Of a DNA stretch of 64,000 nucleotides, positions 1-10,364 are shown in pieces (position 1 is the first letter of the stretch; the number at the start of each line of letters is the position of its first letter). The notes under the pieces were generated by a model. It saw only the letters and a program-made list of their open reading frames with translations. It did not search any database and had not been told where the DNA came from. Source of the DNA: Diospyros lotus (taxonomy: Eukaryota > Streptophyta > Magnoliopsida > Ericales > Ebenaceae); contig NC_068351.1 of NCBI RefSeq assembly GCF_014633365.1, positions 11,414,907 to 11,478,906 on the forward strand, in the 5' to 3' direction. Position numbers and translations under genes: made by a program.

Positions 1-575
1 ATGCATATTCGTAATAACTTCTCATATATAATTGACATGTAATTAACGAAGCAATATGCACAGTAGGACAACATTTATGTAAGACAACATCAAACCCTTG
101 TATGTCCACAATAAATTATCATTCCCAAGGAAAGATAGGGTGATACAAAACCCTATTTGAGATTCAATAGGTATAAATGTAAATCATGGAATAATTTACT
201 AGCAAATGGAAATAATTTGTAAAATAAGAAAATAACGTGCAAGATAGGGATAAGAACTTGCTCATTAATAGAAAGACTGAGATCTTGCCTCTTAAGTGGA
301 ACAAAGAGGAAGAAGAACTTGCCTTAATAGGAATAAGAACTTGCAAATTAAAAACATGAACTTGAGAAGAGGGAGAAACTGAACTTGCAAGATAGGAATA
401 AGAACTTGCAAAAACTAGGAAGAGAACTTGCAAAAACTAGGAAGAGAACTTACTTTAATTATTTTCCTTAATTTTGCAGCGTGCCGGGATCGTTGGTGAC
501 TCAACCGAAGCCAAACCAACAAGAATCTACCTTCTCTCCCTCCCCCAAACTCCCTTTCACTCAAGCATCAATGGC

Positions 576-585
576 CTATTTATAG
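576..585 (-). promoter_or_regulatory. TATA-like box of LTR family C
   Basis: CTATAAATAG on the minus strand, within the palindrome CCTATTTATAGG. The equivalent box is kept in the inverted relative at 61403-61413, which supports a retrotransposon promoter rather than chance AT richness. Confidence 0.45.
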
Positions 586-593
586 GCCACGGG

Positions 594-890
594 GGGTAGG
601 AGAGGTGGTAGGGAAAATGGGAGAAATTTTACATTTTTTTTTTGGGACCAAAAATAGGCTGGACACGTGGTTGTAGGAGGCAGTATGTGGGCCTGCGGCA
701 GGGTCGCGCGGGGCCTGCATGCGACCTGCGTGGCCCCGCGCATGCGGCCCATGTGGCGCACACATATGACCCACGTGGAGGGTGTGCACCTGGGCTGCTC
801 CAATTTTTTTTTTTTTTTTTTTACATAAACTCAGCTTTGAACTTATTTGGCTACGGGTTCGATCTCGCGACCTCTCCCTCCTCAATTAAT
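594..890. other. GC-rich insert with CACGTGG motifs and a box B-like site
   Basis: Interrupts LTR family C. It has a GC-rich core at about 655-795 with two CACGTGG motifs, a poly-T run of about 22 at 801-822 and a GGTTCGATC (tRNA box B-like) motif near 858. A comparable GC-rich block with CACGTGG and a box B-like motif lies inside the CACTA element near 25560-25755. The element class is not clear. Confidence 0.3.
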
Positions 891-953
891 AAAAAATAAT
901 TGCTCATTTTCATCCAAAAATGCCATTAGATTTCAATTAATCAGGTTGTTACA

Positions 954-1620
954 TTAGCTGTACCAAAAATCGTCTCAATTCTGATTTCTTTTAATACTAT
1001 AAATCCAATCTCGAGATGCTCGTCGAGACCATATCTGTTTTCTTAGACAATTACAATCCGAGGCATTCCCTACAGTCGATTCAACACTTATAACTGTAAA
1101 AAATTATACTTAAGTTATTAATCTTTTAATAATTTTACCTATAACCAAAGTTAAAACTTTAGAAAATTTGGGATATTACATTCTCCACTCCTTACAAAAA
1201 TTTGGTCCTCGAAATTTTCCATATCTTCTAAATCTCAAAATTCTATTCTCGAAATTAGTACCTAATTGATTAAATAACTAAGAAAGAACATACCTCATAA
1301 CTCGTTGTAGCTCTTCACAGGCGATCACATATCCCAAGATAAACTATACCGCCTATAATCATCTCTTATTCATAAGACTTCTGGCACGTATATCCTATTC
1401 GAACTTGAGAATGCCATCGTGCATCTCAAAATTAAAACCCTTGACCATACTCATCAATCCTTAGACAAGTACACTTGTTAACCATGCATGCCTTTTGAAT
1501 TTCACTTTTAAAGCCCATAACCATATATCCCGATCCTTGGGCCACGAGTCTCAACCTGAGCTTCCAACTCGGTTGGTACACACATCATCATAATGAGCCC
1601 GCGGCTTCTATTTTCACATC
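954..1620 (-). mobile_element. 3' end of a chromovirus-like Gypsy element (family D)
   Basis: Read on the minus strand, 1620-1181 is the end of an internal region. It closes with a TTTCGAGGACCAAATTT-type stretch and a purine tract ending GGAGTGGAGAATG, and then the LTR starts at 1180 with TGTAATATCCC. That arrangement is typical of the 3' end of Tekay/Reina-type chromoviruses (family knowledge). The LTR is interrupted at 953 by family C, so only its first 227 bp are in view. The same LTR start appears at 33075. No integrase or chromodomain reading frame could be followed in 1221-1620. Confidence 0.5.
1181..1200 (-). other. Polypurine tract of Gypsy family D
   Basis: Purine-rich on the minus strand (AAGGAGTGGAGAA), directly against the LTR start at 1180. 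This is the expected plus-strand primer site of the element. Confidence 0.5.
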
Positions 1621-1837
1621 ATCAATTTTAATATTTTTTATTATATATATTTTTTTCATTAAAAATCATTAAAAATGCTACTTAAAAATGGTAAATAAAG
1701 ACACAAATATTGGTAAATAAAGACAATCAAAGGTAAATAAATAGGAGCAAAAAATAAAGACAAAACAGTGTAATTCAACATACAACATTTTAATATTGAA
1801 AGCAAAAAATAACCTGTTTACAAAATAAATAAATTAT
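1621..1837. other. AT-rich stretch without recognisable feature
   Basis: Low-complexity AT-rich DNA with short GGTAAATAAAGACA-like repeats near 1690-1750. No gene or element end was recognised. Confidence 0.4.
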
Positions 1838-1920
1838 CAAATTAATCTGTTTAACAATGAATTATAAATTATGTAATCAAATTAACCTGTTTAGCAATGA
1901 ATTATAAATTATGCAATCAA
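1838..1920. repeat. 40-bp tandem repeat, two copies
   Basis: Two adjacent copies, starting near 1838 and 1878, differ at only a few bases. Each contains TTTA(A/G)CAATGAATTATAAATT. A third unit starts at 1918 and breaks off after about 10 bases. Confidence 0.7.
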
Positions 1921-1924
1921 ATTA

Positions 1925-2117
1925 ACCTATGAATTTTATAATAATATATTTTTTTATATTTTCTTTGGCGGTTTGGTTTAAAATCGAATTGCCAACTGTA
2001 CAAATCTCGAACCGCGTGGTTTGTACAGCGCCCAAACCGTTTTCGACTGTAAAAATAAAAAATCGACCGGTTCAATTTGGCTAGTTTTCGCGATGCACCA
2101 GTTTTTTTGAACACCTA
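1925..2117 (-). mobile_element. hAT-like terminal fragment
   Basis: Read on the minus strand it starts TATAGGTGTTCAAAAAAACT and goes on with GGTTTGG/GAACCG-type motifs. This resembles the ends of plant hAT elements that begin TAGNGGTGTTCAAAA. No matching opposite end or 8-bp duplication was found, so this is one end at most. Confidence 0.35.
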
Positions 2118-2640
2118 TAATAATAGCAACCGAAGGAAAGAAAATCATGTGGGAATTAAAAAAGAAAGCAAGAAATGAAAAAAAAAAGAGAGGTGGAAAT
2201 TAGAAAATAAAGCAATAAATGGAATAAATTTGAAAATGAAATGGATTAGGACTTAGACATTAGTGGATTTGGACCATTCGGCTTATTTGGACTAAGTTTT
2301 AATATAATAATTTTGGGTTGATTTTAGGAGTTAAGATTGGATTAAAAATAATATAAAACTTTTTTTTTTTATTTTTAAAAAGATCCGGCCCTTGTGCCTC
2401 ACTTAACTCCGCCCGTGATGCTAAAGATACATTAACGTGTGAATACGTGCACACTAAATCCTTATCAACGTAGAAAAACGCCTTTTGCTTCAAATCAATT
2501 GTGATGAATACCAAGTATTGAAATTTGAGAGGACAAGTTAGAATAAAAAAATTAAAAATATATTATTAAAGAGTTAACTAACTCAATATTATAATATTTT
2601 TTAAAAAATAACTGATTATGATAATCAATTTAAGACATTA
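2118..2640. other. AT-rich stretch, nothing recognised
   Basis: No coding frame, repeat array or element terminus could be supported here. Confidence 0.4.
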
Positions 2641-2769
2641 TTTCTACCCTATAAGTATCTCTGCCCTACGATTATGTAGATATAATAAATTTGAGTCATT
2701 CTATAAGGCCCAACGGGCCTATCGAACGATTCACAGAAAAGGGATAAAAAGACGATTTTGCCCTCGCTC

Positions 2770-3023
2770 GCTTTGTAAATTTGCAAAGCGGACCACTGCC
2801 CCCGCCTTGCTGCTCTCATCTCTCCTGTCATGGCCACTGCCGTCGCCTCATCGCCGTGTCTCGTTGCTGTCGCCTCGTCTCGTCTTCGTTGCCTCTCTGC
2901 CATCATCGTCTTGCCTCGTCGACAATTGATACAGCAACTGTCAGCGATGGCAAAGAGGCGAGGCGAGACGAGACGATGACAACGATCATGACAGGGGAGA
3001 CAAGAGCAGTAGGGGCAGAACAA
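2770..3023. repeat. GC-rich imperfect foldback
   Basis: A left arm at about 2806-2905 and a right arm at about 2946-3012 are inverted copies. CTCATCTCTCCTGTCATGG pairs with the run containing CATGACAGGGGAGACAAGAG, and TCGTCTCGTC pairs with GACGAGACGA. The right arm lacks roughly 25 bases present in the left. Overlapping frames on both strands are by-products of the symmetry and are not called as genes. Confidence 0.55.
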
Positions 3024-3600
3024 ACCCGATCGATAACCCTATCAGTCTTTCTAAAATTTTTCAACAAATTTAGGAGTCATCAGGCTGGACAGACATCAGA
3101 CATGGGGTCTGACGGAATTTCCCCATCTGGACCCGCTTTTATAACTTGAGGTATAGAAGATAGAGCTCCCTATTTTTTTTTTTTCTAAGTATTGAGAATA
3201 TTTACGATGAACATACATCGATTAAATCATAATTATATTTGGGGATTATGATTGATATTGAGTAAAATAGATGCGAACATAATTACAGTTAAAACAATTA
3301 AAAAGTTATCGATTATAGTTATTATTATAAAAAAAAAATTAACCATAACCAATTTAGAAGCATAACTAAAAGTTACGACTAAAACCGCAATTGATTCAAA
3401 ACTATAATAAAAAAACTGCAACTGTAATAGTAACCAAATCATTTCCTAAAAAAATAGCATTATCCTGAAAAAATAGCAAAATCATTTCTTTTGACATGTG
3501 TAATTAATTTTAGATTTTCATTTTTGTTATAATTGTAACTGAGAATTTAAATCTAGCTAAGATTGAGATTCCTAATTTAACCTTAATTATAATTTTGAAT
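3024..3600. other. AT-rich stretch, nothing recognised
   Basis: Contains poly-T/A runs and short ATAATTAT repeats. No gene or complete element is supported. Confidence 0.35.
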
Positions 3601-3624
3601 TTGACTGCTATTAAAATGTTCTCT

Positions 3625-3800
3625 GTTAATGGTGAAGCATCAAACGATATCGTTTTGAGCTAAGGAGGTGGAAGGTCACGATCGACAACCTCCGACAACC
3701 TCGAGTTGCCTCATGGCACTTGATGGAGGGCCACATGGCAACCATCCTTGCATCCAAATAGCACCTGATTGTTCTCTTTCGTGCAAATATTCATTGTGTT
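3625..3800 (+). mobile_element. Fragment related to a Copia solo LTR
   Basis: The opening (TGGTGAAGCATCAAACGATA, then CGTTTT) matches, with differences, the first 40 bases of the solo LTR at 21512 (TGGCAATGAAGCACCCAACG). Both then hold a GCCACRTGGCAA motif. The 3' half of that LTR is absent here. Confidence 0.35.
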
Positions 3801-4309
3801 GCACGATCTAATCTTAGGCATCCATCTTACTTTTCTGAAGCTCTATCCCAATTGTCCAAAACTGCTATTTATCTCTCATTGGGATTCGGAGCGTCGACCA
3901 AAGAAGAAAAAAGGCAGAGAAATGAGTAAGAAAGGAATGAGAAAGGGGAGGTGTTCAGTGTTGAGCAAACTTGCTCATATTAATTAAATTTTGATGATTA
4001 ACAAAAAGAGAATTTTCAATATACAAAATATAGTATTTTTAGCGATTAATAAAAAGACTATTTTTATTAAATTCTATTACAAATATTTTTTAAATTAATT
4101 TATAAAATATTTTTCATAGTATATGTATTACCAAAAATATTATTTTTTATTAAAAATATATTTTTAATTTAATTTATTAAACATTTTTTTCATAAGTGTA
4201 TTTATTTTCAAAAATGTCATTTTCCATTAAAATTATTTTTCAAAATATTTCTATAATGTATAAAAAAATAATTTTGAGAAATTTAAACCAAAAAAATAAT
4301 TTTTCACTA

Positions 4310-4420
4310 TTGCTACAGTACTGCTACAGTGCCTGCCTTTTGGACTTTTGACCGTTGCTACAGTACACATTACCGTTGCTACAGTGAACTTGACCGTTGC
4401 TACAATGCCACTACAGTAAT
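4310..4420 (+). promoter_or_regulatory. TTGCTACAGT motif array in the LTR U3
   Basis: About six copies of a (G)(T/C)TGCTACAGT decamer, spaced 10-25 bp, directly upstream of the TATA-like box at 4431. The same array with more substitutions occurs at 10785-10900 in the 3' LTR. Position and repetition suggest cis elements of the LTR promoter (inference). Confidence 0.5.
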
Positions 4421-4430
4421 TTTCAGAATA

Positions 4431-4441
4431 CTTATAAACAG
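4431..4441 (+). promoter_or_regulatory. TATA-like box of the 5' LTR
   Basis: CTTATAAACAG. The 3' LTR has CTTATAAATAG at the same place (10904-10914), followed in both by AGCTCCAAATTCATTTT. Confidence 0.5.
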
Positions 4442-5236
4442 CTCCAAATTCATTTTGGAGATCATTCTTTACTCATATTGCCTATCCAAAGCACTCAAAA
4501 GCTTCCAAAACCTCTCAACCTAATTTCCAAGAATTCTAAAACTCTTAAAGATTCGTTGCACATCCACTAAAGAGTCACAAGTCCAAAGGAGAAAAAGAGA
4601 TTGCAAAGCCGAATATGATCTTCTCCATTCATACTGAGGTCACCGTTTATTTATTTATTTAAATATTATTGTCTTGTATATTTTGTGCTTAATTGCTTAT
4701 TTGTGTCCAAGTGTGGATAATTATTTGTGAACAATTAAATTATTATTGTAGATTGTATAGGTTTCCTAGAATCGTTAAAATCTAGGTGAATCTAGTTTTC
4801 AAGGTAAGGTAGGGAGAAAACCTTAGTGTTTGTGGTTTTCTTAGAACCCATTGTAATCTAGGAGTGTATCTAGTTTCCAATGTGAGTTAGTGTAAAAACC
4901 TTGGTAAAATTAGTGAAACCTCAAGAGTGGTTGAGACCTTGAGAGAATGGAGTAGGTGTGTGTGGAGATACTGAACCACTATAAATTGTCTTGTACCTCA
5001 TTTATTTATTCTTACTATATCTCGTGATTTGTAATTTATTAATCTCAAATTCACGTATACATAGTTATAAAATCTTAATTTATTTAAAATTAAATAATAA
5101 TAATTTAATTAAAAGAAAATAATTTATATATTCTTAAAAAAAATAATTAATCAATAGTATTTATCAAAATGGAGAAAAATTTTAAACACTCAATTCACTT
5201 CCCCTCTTGAGTAGTTATACCTTAAGGACCAACAAT

Positions 5237-5248
5237 TGGTATCAGAGT
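5237..5248 (+). other. Primer binding site (initiator tRNA-Met)
   Basis: TGGTATCAGAGT lies 2 bp after the LTR end and complements the 3' end of plant initiator tRNA-Met at 11 of 12 positions. Confidence 0.8.
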
Positions 5249-5303
5249 AGGCTTTTAAAATAGTTAAACCCTTAGTTTTTACTTTAATTTAGAAGAGATG
5301 TAG

Positions 5304-6626
5304 ATGGCTGCATTCACCAACCAACCTATAGCCGAAGGACTCTCACTTTCCAGACCACCATTCTTTGATGGCACAAATTTTGCTTATTGAAAAATGATGA
5401 TGGAGTCATATTTATTTTCAATAAACTATTATTTGTGGAAAATACTTAGAGATGGTTTTATCACAACTTCAACTAAAGAAGATAAATGAACCGAAGAATA
5501 TATTAAAAAACACCAAATGGATCATAAAGCTAAATACATAATCTTTTGTTCAATCCTTCCTGGTGAATATGAAAAATTATCTTCTTGTTCTACATTACAT
5601 GAAATTTGGAGAAAATTAGAAGTAACATATGAAGGTAGCGATTAAGTAAATGATACTAAGATTAATCTTTTAATGTCCCAATATGAAGTATTTAAAATAT
5701 TTTAAAATGAAAATATTAGTGATATGGTAGATTCCAAAAGATTAAAAATAATCTTAAAATGTTAGGAAAAATAATTTCAGAAGAAGATCAAATTAAGAAA
5801 ATTCTTAGATCTCTAACAATAGATTGACAGCCTTAAGTGACTTCTATTTCTCAAGCTAAAAACTTTAAAGAATTAAAGATAGAAGAATTAATATGAGCAC
5901 TTCTAACTCATGAGTTAATATTAAACAAGACTAATGAAGATATTAAAGGTAAGAAAACCTTAGTCTTAAAAGCAAATAAAGAAACCGAATATAATAAAGA
6001 GGAAGAAGAAGATGAAATAACCCTTCTATCAAAAGCATTTGCTAGAATAATGAGAAAAAAAGAAAATGAGCGTAGAAAAATACCTCCTACTTGCTTTAAA
6101 TGTAAAAAGAGTGGGCACATGCAATTTGATTGCCCGAAAGATAAGAAAGTAGAAAAGAAAATATTTTAAAAATTAAAAAAATATGCTTTCTCAGCATAGG
6201 ATGCCGATGATTCATCTCAATCCAAAAAAGAACAAGCACAAATATGTTTCATGGCTATAAGAGAAGAAGAATAAGAAGAAGATATGGAGTTAAAAGAATT
6301 ACAAAAGGCGTATGAAAAACTTTACATAAAATATCAACATATTAAGAAAGAAGTAAAAACTATAAAAAAGAATCACATAGAAAAAAAATAAAAAATTGAA
6401 GGGTAAAATAATGTCTCTAGAAGAAAAATCACAAGAACTCAACAAAGAGAATGAAGATAAATTAAAAGATCAATTAACTAATCTTCAAGAAGAAAACAAA
6501 ATATTAAAAAGTAAAAATAATAAAATATTAGTAGGAAAGAATGCAATAGAGAAAAATTTAGCCACATTAATTTTAAAGAAAAATTTAAAACCCAAACCAA
6601 AGTACAAAATACCTAAGAGAGAATAA
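5304..6626 (+). pseudogene. Copia gag pseudogene
   Basis: The start ATG at 5304 opens a reading beginning MAAFTNQPIAEGLSLSRPPF, followed by DGTNFAY. The conserved tryptophan codon of that motif is now a stop. Further in-frame stops and shifts follow. A zinc knuckle CFKCKKSGHMQFDC (C-x2-C-x4-H-x4-C) is intact at 6092-6133, as expected for the RNA-binding part of Gag. Past it lies a lysine/glutamate-rich coiled-coil segment, open for 76 codons at 6396-6626, which matches the long C-terminal extension of SIRE-type Gag. In family members Gag forms the particle that packages element RNA. This copy cannot make a full protein. Confidence 0.75.
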
Positions 6627-6879
6627 AAACAACCTAGATGGAGACCCTAACCTAAGAGAAACAACATAATACAAATGTGGATACCCAAAGGTGTGATACA
6701 AACAATGAATGAGTTAGATCACAAAATTTTAAATGTTGCTCTTCATCCACATACATAAAAAATAATTAAATCATTTGATCCCAATGAAAAAAGATTCAAG
6801 GGACCCGTCTATAGATAGATACTCAAACCTAAAATGTGATCTTATCAAATATACATATGTGTGTGAGGACCACAATGAA

Positions 6880-8310
6880 AAATAAATTGTATATGAATAA
6901 TGAATGCTCACCGCACATGACTAGTGGGAGAGATGTATAGATCTCACTCCCAAAGAAAGAAGGTATGTCACCTTCTAGAGATAATGCCTAATAGTAAAGA
7001 ATGACAATATTTTTTTTGGCATAAAAGATATATTAGGTTATGCAAATTCAAACCTAATCAAGAAAATTTTGATCTAGTTGCTAGGATTTCTAAGAATGAA
7101 ATATCAACCAATAAACCTCTACAACTCTTACTCTTAGATTTATTTGGACCTCCATAAACTAGAAATTTGGGTGGAAAATATTATGTATATGTTGTAATAC
7201 ATATTTTCTCTAGAATTACTTGAGTTATGCTTTTGACTTCAAAGGGTGAAGTTTTTCAAAACTTTGTCAAGAAAGCTAAAAGAGTTCAAAAAATGTAAGA
7301 TAATAAAATAGTCACTATTAGAAACGATCATAATGAAAATTTGAGAATAGACATTTTATGGAGTTTTGTGAAGCAAATGGTATTCTTCGCCAATTCTCTA
7401 CACCTAGAACCCCACAACAAAATGGTGTCATTGAAAGGAGAAATAGGACTCTTCAAAAAATGGCTAGAACTATGCTTTTGAAGAATATATTTCCTATCTA
7501 TTCTTGGGTTGAAGCGATTAATATTGTGTGTTACACTTTAAAAAGATTTATTTTATAGCAAGACATAAAGAAGACACCATTTGAGATACATTAGAGAAAA
7601 AGCCTAAAGTATCCTATCTTGGAGCCTTTGGATGTAAATGTTTTATTTTGAACACAAAAGACAATGTAGGAAAATTTGAGGCTAAAAGTGACCAAGGAAT
7701 CTTTCTTGGATATTCAAATACTAGTAAGACTTATAGAATATATAATATTAGAACAAATACCTTGGAAGAATCTATACATGTAAAATTTAATGAGACTCCT
7801 AAGTCAAATATAAGAATCGAAGATGAAAGGAGACAACAACAATAGATCCATCTAAGAAGATTGAGAAACTAAGAATTCAAGAAGAATCTCTAAATGAATC
7901 ATCAAGTTCTCAATCACAAAATCAAGAGAAACTATTAGACGAGGATGATTTAGATAAGCTTCCTAAGAATTATAAATTTGGGCAAGATCATCCAATAGAT
8001 CAAATAATTGGAGAATTAAGTCAAGTTGTAAGGATTAGGGCATCATTGCACTAATATTGTAACAATGTGACCTTCATATCTAATGATTGAGCCAACTTGC
8101 ATGGATCAAGTCTTAGAAGATGAATTTTGGATCAAAGTTGTGCAAGAAAAATGAAGATTGAAAATTAGTTCCAAGTTTAAAAGATTTTTTTTCTATATTT
8201 GGAACACAATGAATTTTTAAGAATAAATTAGAAGGAATTAGGGATAATAAATCCCTTTAGGTAGTTTAGAATAATGAAGTAGGAAAAGTTCTTATGCAAA
8301 TTTCATTTTT
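6880..8310 (+). pseudogene. Copia pol pseudogene (protease, integrase, start of RT)
   Basis: At about 6885-6930 the reading YMNNECSPHMT corresponds to the protease motif; the catalytic Asp position reads Asn. Near 7018 WHKRYIRLC is a relic of the GAG-pre-integrase HH-CC region. Integrase runs from DLFGP at about 7137, through FSRIT and RNDHNEN, to TPQQNGVIERRNRTLQ at 7400-7460, which keeps the last catalytic Glu of DDE. The open frame 7648-7845 holds GIFLGYSNTSKTYRIYN, the C-terminal integrase region. After 8041 a frame-broken LTFISN...DEFWIK stretch is the beginning of the RVT_2 reverse transcriptase. Sequence related to pol stops near 8310, so the catalytic YVDD part and RNase H are absent. 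Confidence 0.75.
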
Positions 8311-9026
8311 GTTCTTAAAAAAAAAAAAAAAAGGGCCAACCAAGATAAGGTCGAACCCTTGTCTCTCTTACTCTCTTCCTCCTCTCACTCGATCCTCTCT
8401 CTATTCTCTCTCTCTCTTTCTCTATCTCTCGTCGCCCTTGCCATCGGTGTCCTCTCTGTCATTCATCTCTGGTATCTTCCTCGTACACTATCGCCTCTTA
8501 GTCATGCAGCCAATATGATCCACAGTGAGTCTAAGTTCATTTTTTTGGTTTTCTTTCATGTATCTCGGATCCACGGTTCTTCGTTGTTCGTTTTTTTTTT
8601 TGTCTTTGTGTTTGTGTTTGTTTTCTCTTGTTAGGGTTTCATGGTGAGCTCCTTTATCCCTAAACCCTAAATCTTTCAAACCCTTACCTTTAACCTCCGC
8701 CATTATCCCTAGCCCCCTGCGAGTTTCCCACCTTATTCCGTGTTGTGACCAAATCTACCCAGATCTGGTCTTTAAATATGTCGCCAACAATGTTCGTTGC
8801 GTTTACAGCAATCAGCATCCTTGCTGCTGTTGCCGCCGCTCGACATTTGCTCATCAACCCCTAAATTCCCTGCCTCTCATTGATTCACTTGTTGCCCTGC
8901 CTCTTTCACTCTGTCACTCTTGGCTTCTCCCTCGCTCTCGCACCTCGTCCTCTTACTCTCACCCTCACCCTCTCACCTCTGTTAATCGAAACCCTAAAAG
9001 TAGTGACAAGTCACTATTTTAAAAAA

Positions 9027-9029
<3 letters not shown>

Positions 9030-9101
<72 letters not shown>
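9030..9101 (+). repeat. (AAT)n microsatellite
   Basis: About 24 uninterrupted AAT units lying 38 bp upstream of the LBD start codon. It produces a false poly-Asn frame that is not a gene. Confidence 0.95.
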
Positions 9102-9102
<1 letters not shown>

Positions 9103-9138
9103 TCAAAAATAAAAAAAATTCAAAACAATTAGAAGATC

Positions 9139-9537
9139 ATGTCAGGAACCGGTTCTCCATGTGGTGCATGCAAAATATTAAGAAGAAAATGTACTCAATC
9201 ATGCGTTTATGCCCCTTACTTCTTCCATGAAGAAAGATATATTCATTTTGAAGCCATCCACAAGGTTTTTGGTGCCAGTAATGCCTCCAAACTCCTAACT
9301 CAACTTCCGGTAAATGACTGCTATGGGGTCTTTGTTACACTCGTGTATGAAGCTCTAGCTAAGCTTCAAAATCCTATTTACGGTTGTGTCTCCTATATTT
9401 TTTCCCTCCAACGGCAAGTTATCGATCTGCAATTTCATCTAGTTTCATTGGAGGAATTACTATTTACAAACTTTTATGCAAACATTCTCAATGTTCAAAA
9501 TTGGTTTAAATCAAAAACTAATTTAAACCCATATTAG
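9139..9537 (+). CDS. LOB-domain (LBD/ASL) protein, LBD16/LBD29-like copy
   Basis: A 132-residue frame starting [18 protein letters not shown]. Residues 8-22 form the C block, C-x2-C-x6-C-x3-C, the DNA-binding zinc motif of plant-only LBD transcription factors. [10 protein letters not shown] (about residues 44-53) is the GAS block. [20 protein letters not shown] and the residues after it form the leucine-rich coiled coil (L-x6-L spacing) used for dimerisation. The YGCVSYIF...LQ form is closest to class I LBD16/18/29 proteins, which act in lateral root and callus formation. The family is usually 150-250 residues; here a TAG follows soon after the domain and the same frame reopens downstream, so the C-terminal part is probably lost. 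Substitutions in the block before YEAL, and its position inside a dead Copia element, argue for a gene copy under relaxed selection. Expression is unknown. Confidence 0.6.
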   Translation: MSGTGSPCGACKILRRKCTQSCVYAPYFFHEERYIHFEAIHKVFGASNASKLLTQLPVNDCYGVFVTLVYEALAKLQNPIYGCVSYIFSLQRQVIDLQFHLVSLEELLFTNFYANILNVQNWFKSKTNLNPY

Positions 9538-9783
9538 GACAATGGATCTTTCTTCGTGGATGATCCAAACTTTATTTGGAATTTTGAAAACCCAGTCATC
9601 CAAGAAGAAAATGTGTCATTTCCTTATTTCCAAAAGGCTAGTTCGCAACATTACCAGTCGAAACTAGTAGCAGCCAATGGTCATTCCCAGGTGATATTAA
9701 TGAACTTGGATCTGTCGTGTTCGACAACTATCATCAGCATTGAGCATCGACGAAATCCAAAGCTATCAACATTGATGACTTAG
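9538..9783 (+). pseudogene. Detached C-terminal part of the LBD copy
   Basis: It lies in the same reading frame as the LBD frame, separated by the TAG at 9535-9537. It reads DNGSFFVDDPNFIWNFENPV and onwards, matching the tail of the second LBD copy at 31690-31930. A frameshift near 9690 is visible by comparison with that copy. This indicates that the original protein was about 215-225 residues, and that one stop plus at least one shift truncated it. Confidence 0.55.
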
Positions 9784-10349
9784 ATTACTGCTTTATGGAT
9801 TATGTAATGCTACTGTACTTGATTGCTTTTCTTTGATATTGTGTAATCTTGGACATATGGTTGGAATGGTTAGCGCGTAATTCCATGATAGGTATGACAT
9901 ACTATTTTTGGAACTTAACGTTGTGTCTACATTTTCAATACTCTTTGTTCATTATCCATCATATTATGGATTATGCTTGATATATTTCTCTCATGGGCTG
10001 TATTGTTAGAAGAATGAGATTTTATGTGTGAGAATAAGTTGTAATTTTAAGATGTACTATTTTTGCATGGGGGAGAAGAACGTATGATAAAAAAAAAAAA
10101 ATTTGAGGTAAGAAAATTGTGTATTTGAGAGATAGGAAATCATTTTAGGCATTCAAGACAATTAGATTTGGCAATCATATTTGCTCCTTAAAATTCCTAA
10201 AAAAAAATATTTTATCTATTAAACTATATTAAAAATACTTTTATGCTACTAGTATTTTTGAATGGGGGAGCTTATAGTATAAAATTAAGGGGGAATTAAA
10301 AAATATTTTATCTAATTAATAATCTCATAAATCATGTTTTTGTCATCAT

Positions 10350-10364
10350 AAAAAAGAGGGAGAA
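10350..10364 (+). other. Polypurine tract of the SIRE-like Copia
   Basis: AAAAAAGAGGGAGAA directly abuts the 3' LTR start at 10365, the classic Copia arrangement. Confidence 0.8.

Larger units (their letters stand above)
1..953 (-). mobile_element. Gypsy-type LTR (family C), cut by the window edge
   Basis: On the minus strand this begins TGTAACAACC at 953 and runs off the left edge. Positions 1-460 match, inverted, the solo LTR at 61075-62811: both carry clusters of a CTTGCAAGTTCTT-like motif and the same stretch around the phrase CACCCTATCTTT. A TATA-like box sits at 576-585 on the minus strand inside CCTATAAATAGG, exactly where the 61 kb copy has one. Positions 594-890 are unlike that copy and look like a later GC-rich insertion. 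No coding sequence. Family naming is by these internal matches only. Confidence 0.6.
3959..5234 (+). repeat. 5' LTR of the SIRE-like Copia
   Basis: Starts TGTTGAGCAAACTTGCTCAT and ends ...GGACCAACA. It matches the 3' copy from 10365 onwards over its first ~1 kb with moderate divergence, implying an old insertion. The length of 1,276 bp suits SIRE LTRs. Confidence 0.85.
8312..10105 (+). other. LBD-bearing segment inside the Copia element
   Basis: Foreign to the retroelement. It opens with a run of 16 A (about 8318-8333), continues through a CT-rich region (8350-8480) and a 5' UTR-like region, an (AAT)n array at 9030-9101, the LOB-domain frame at 9139, about 550 bp of downstream sequence, and a run of 13 A near 10089-10101, after which Copia-like 3' sequence leads to the PPT. 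The A-run and the uninterrupted LOB domain would fit a processed retrocopy, but no flanking duplication was found and exact borders are uncertain. Confidence 0.5.

Noticed and set aside
2649..3149. Frames of 124 and 122 codons on opposite strands
   Set aside because: They arise from the symmetric GC-rich foldback and have no conserved domain.
8880..9230. 116-codon frame with a poly-Asn stretch
   Set aside because: The Asn run is the (AAT)n microsatellite; the frame overlaps the real LBD frame out of register.
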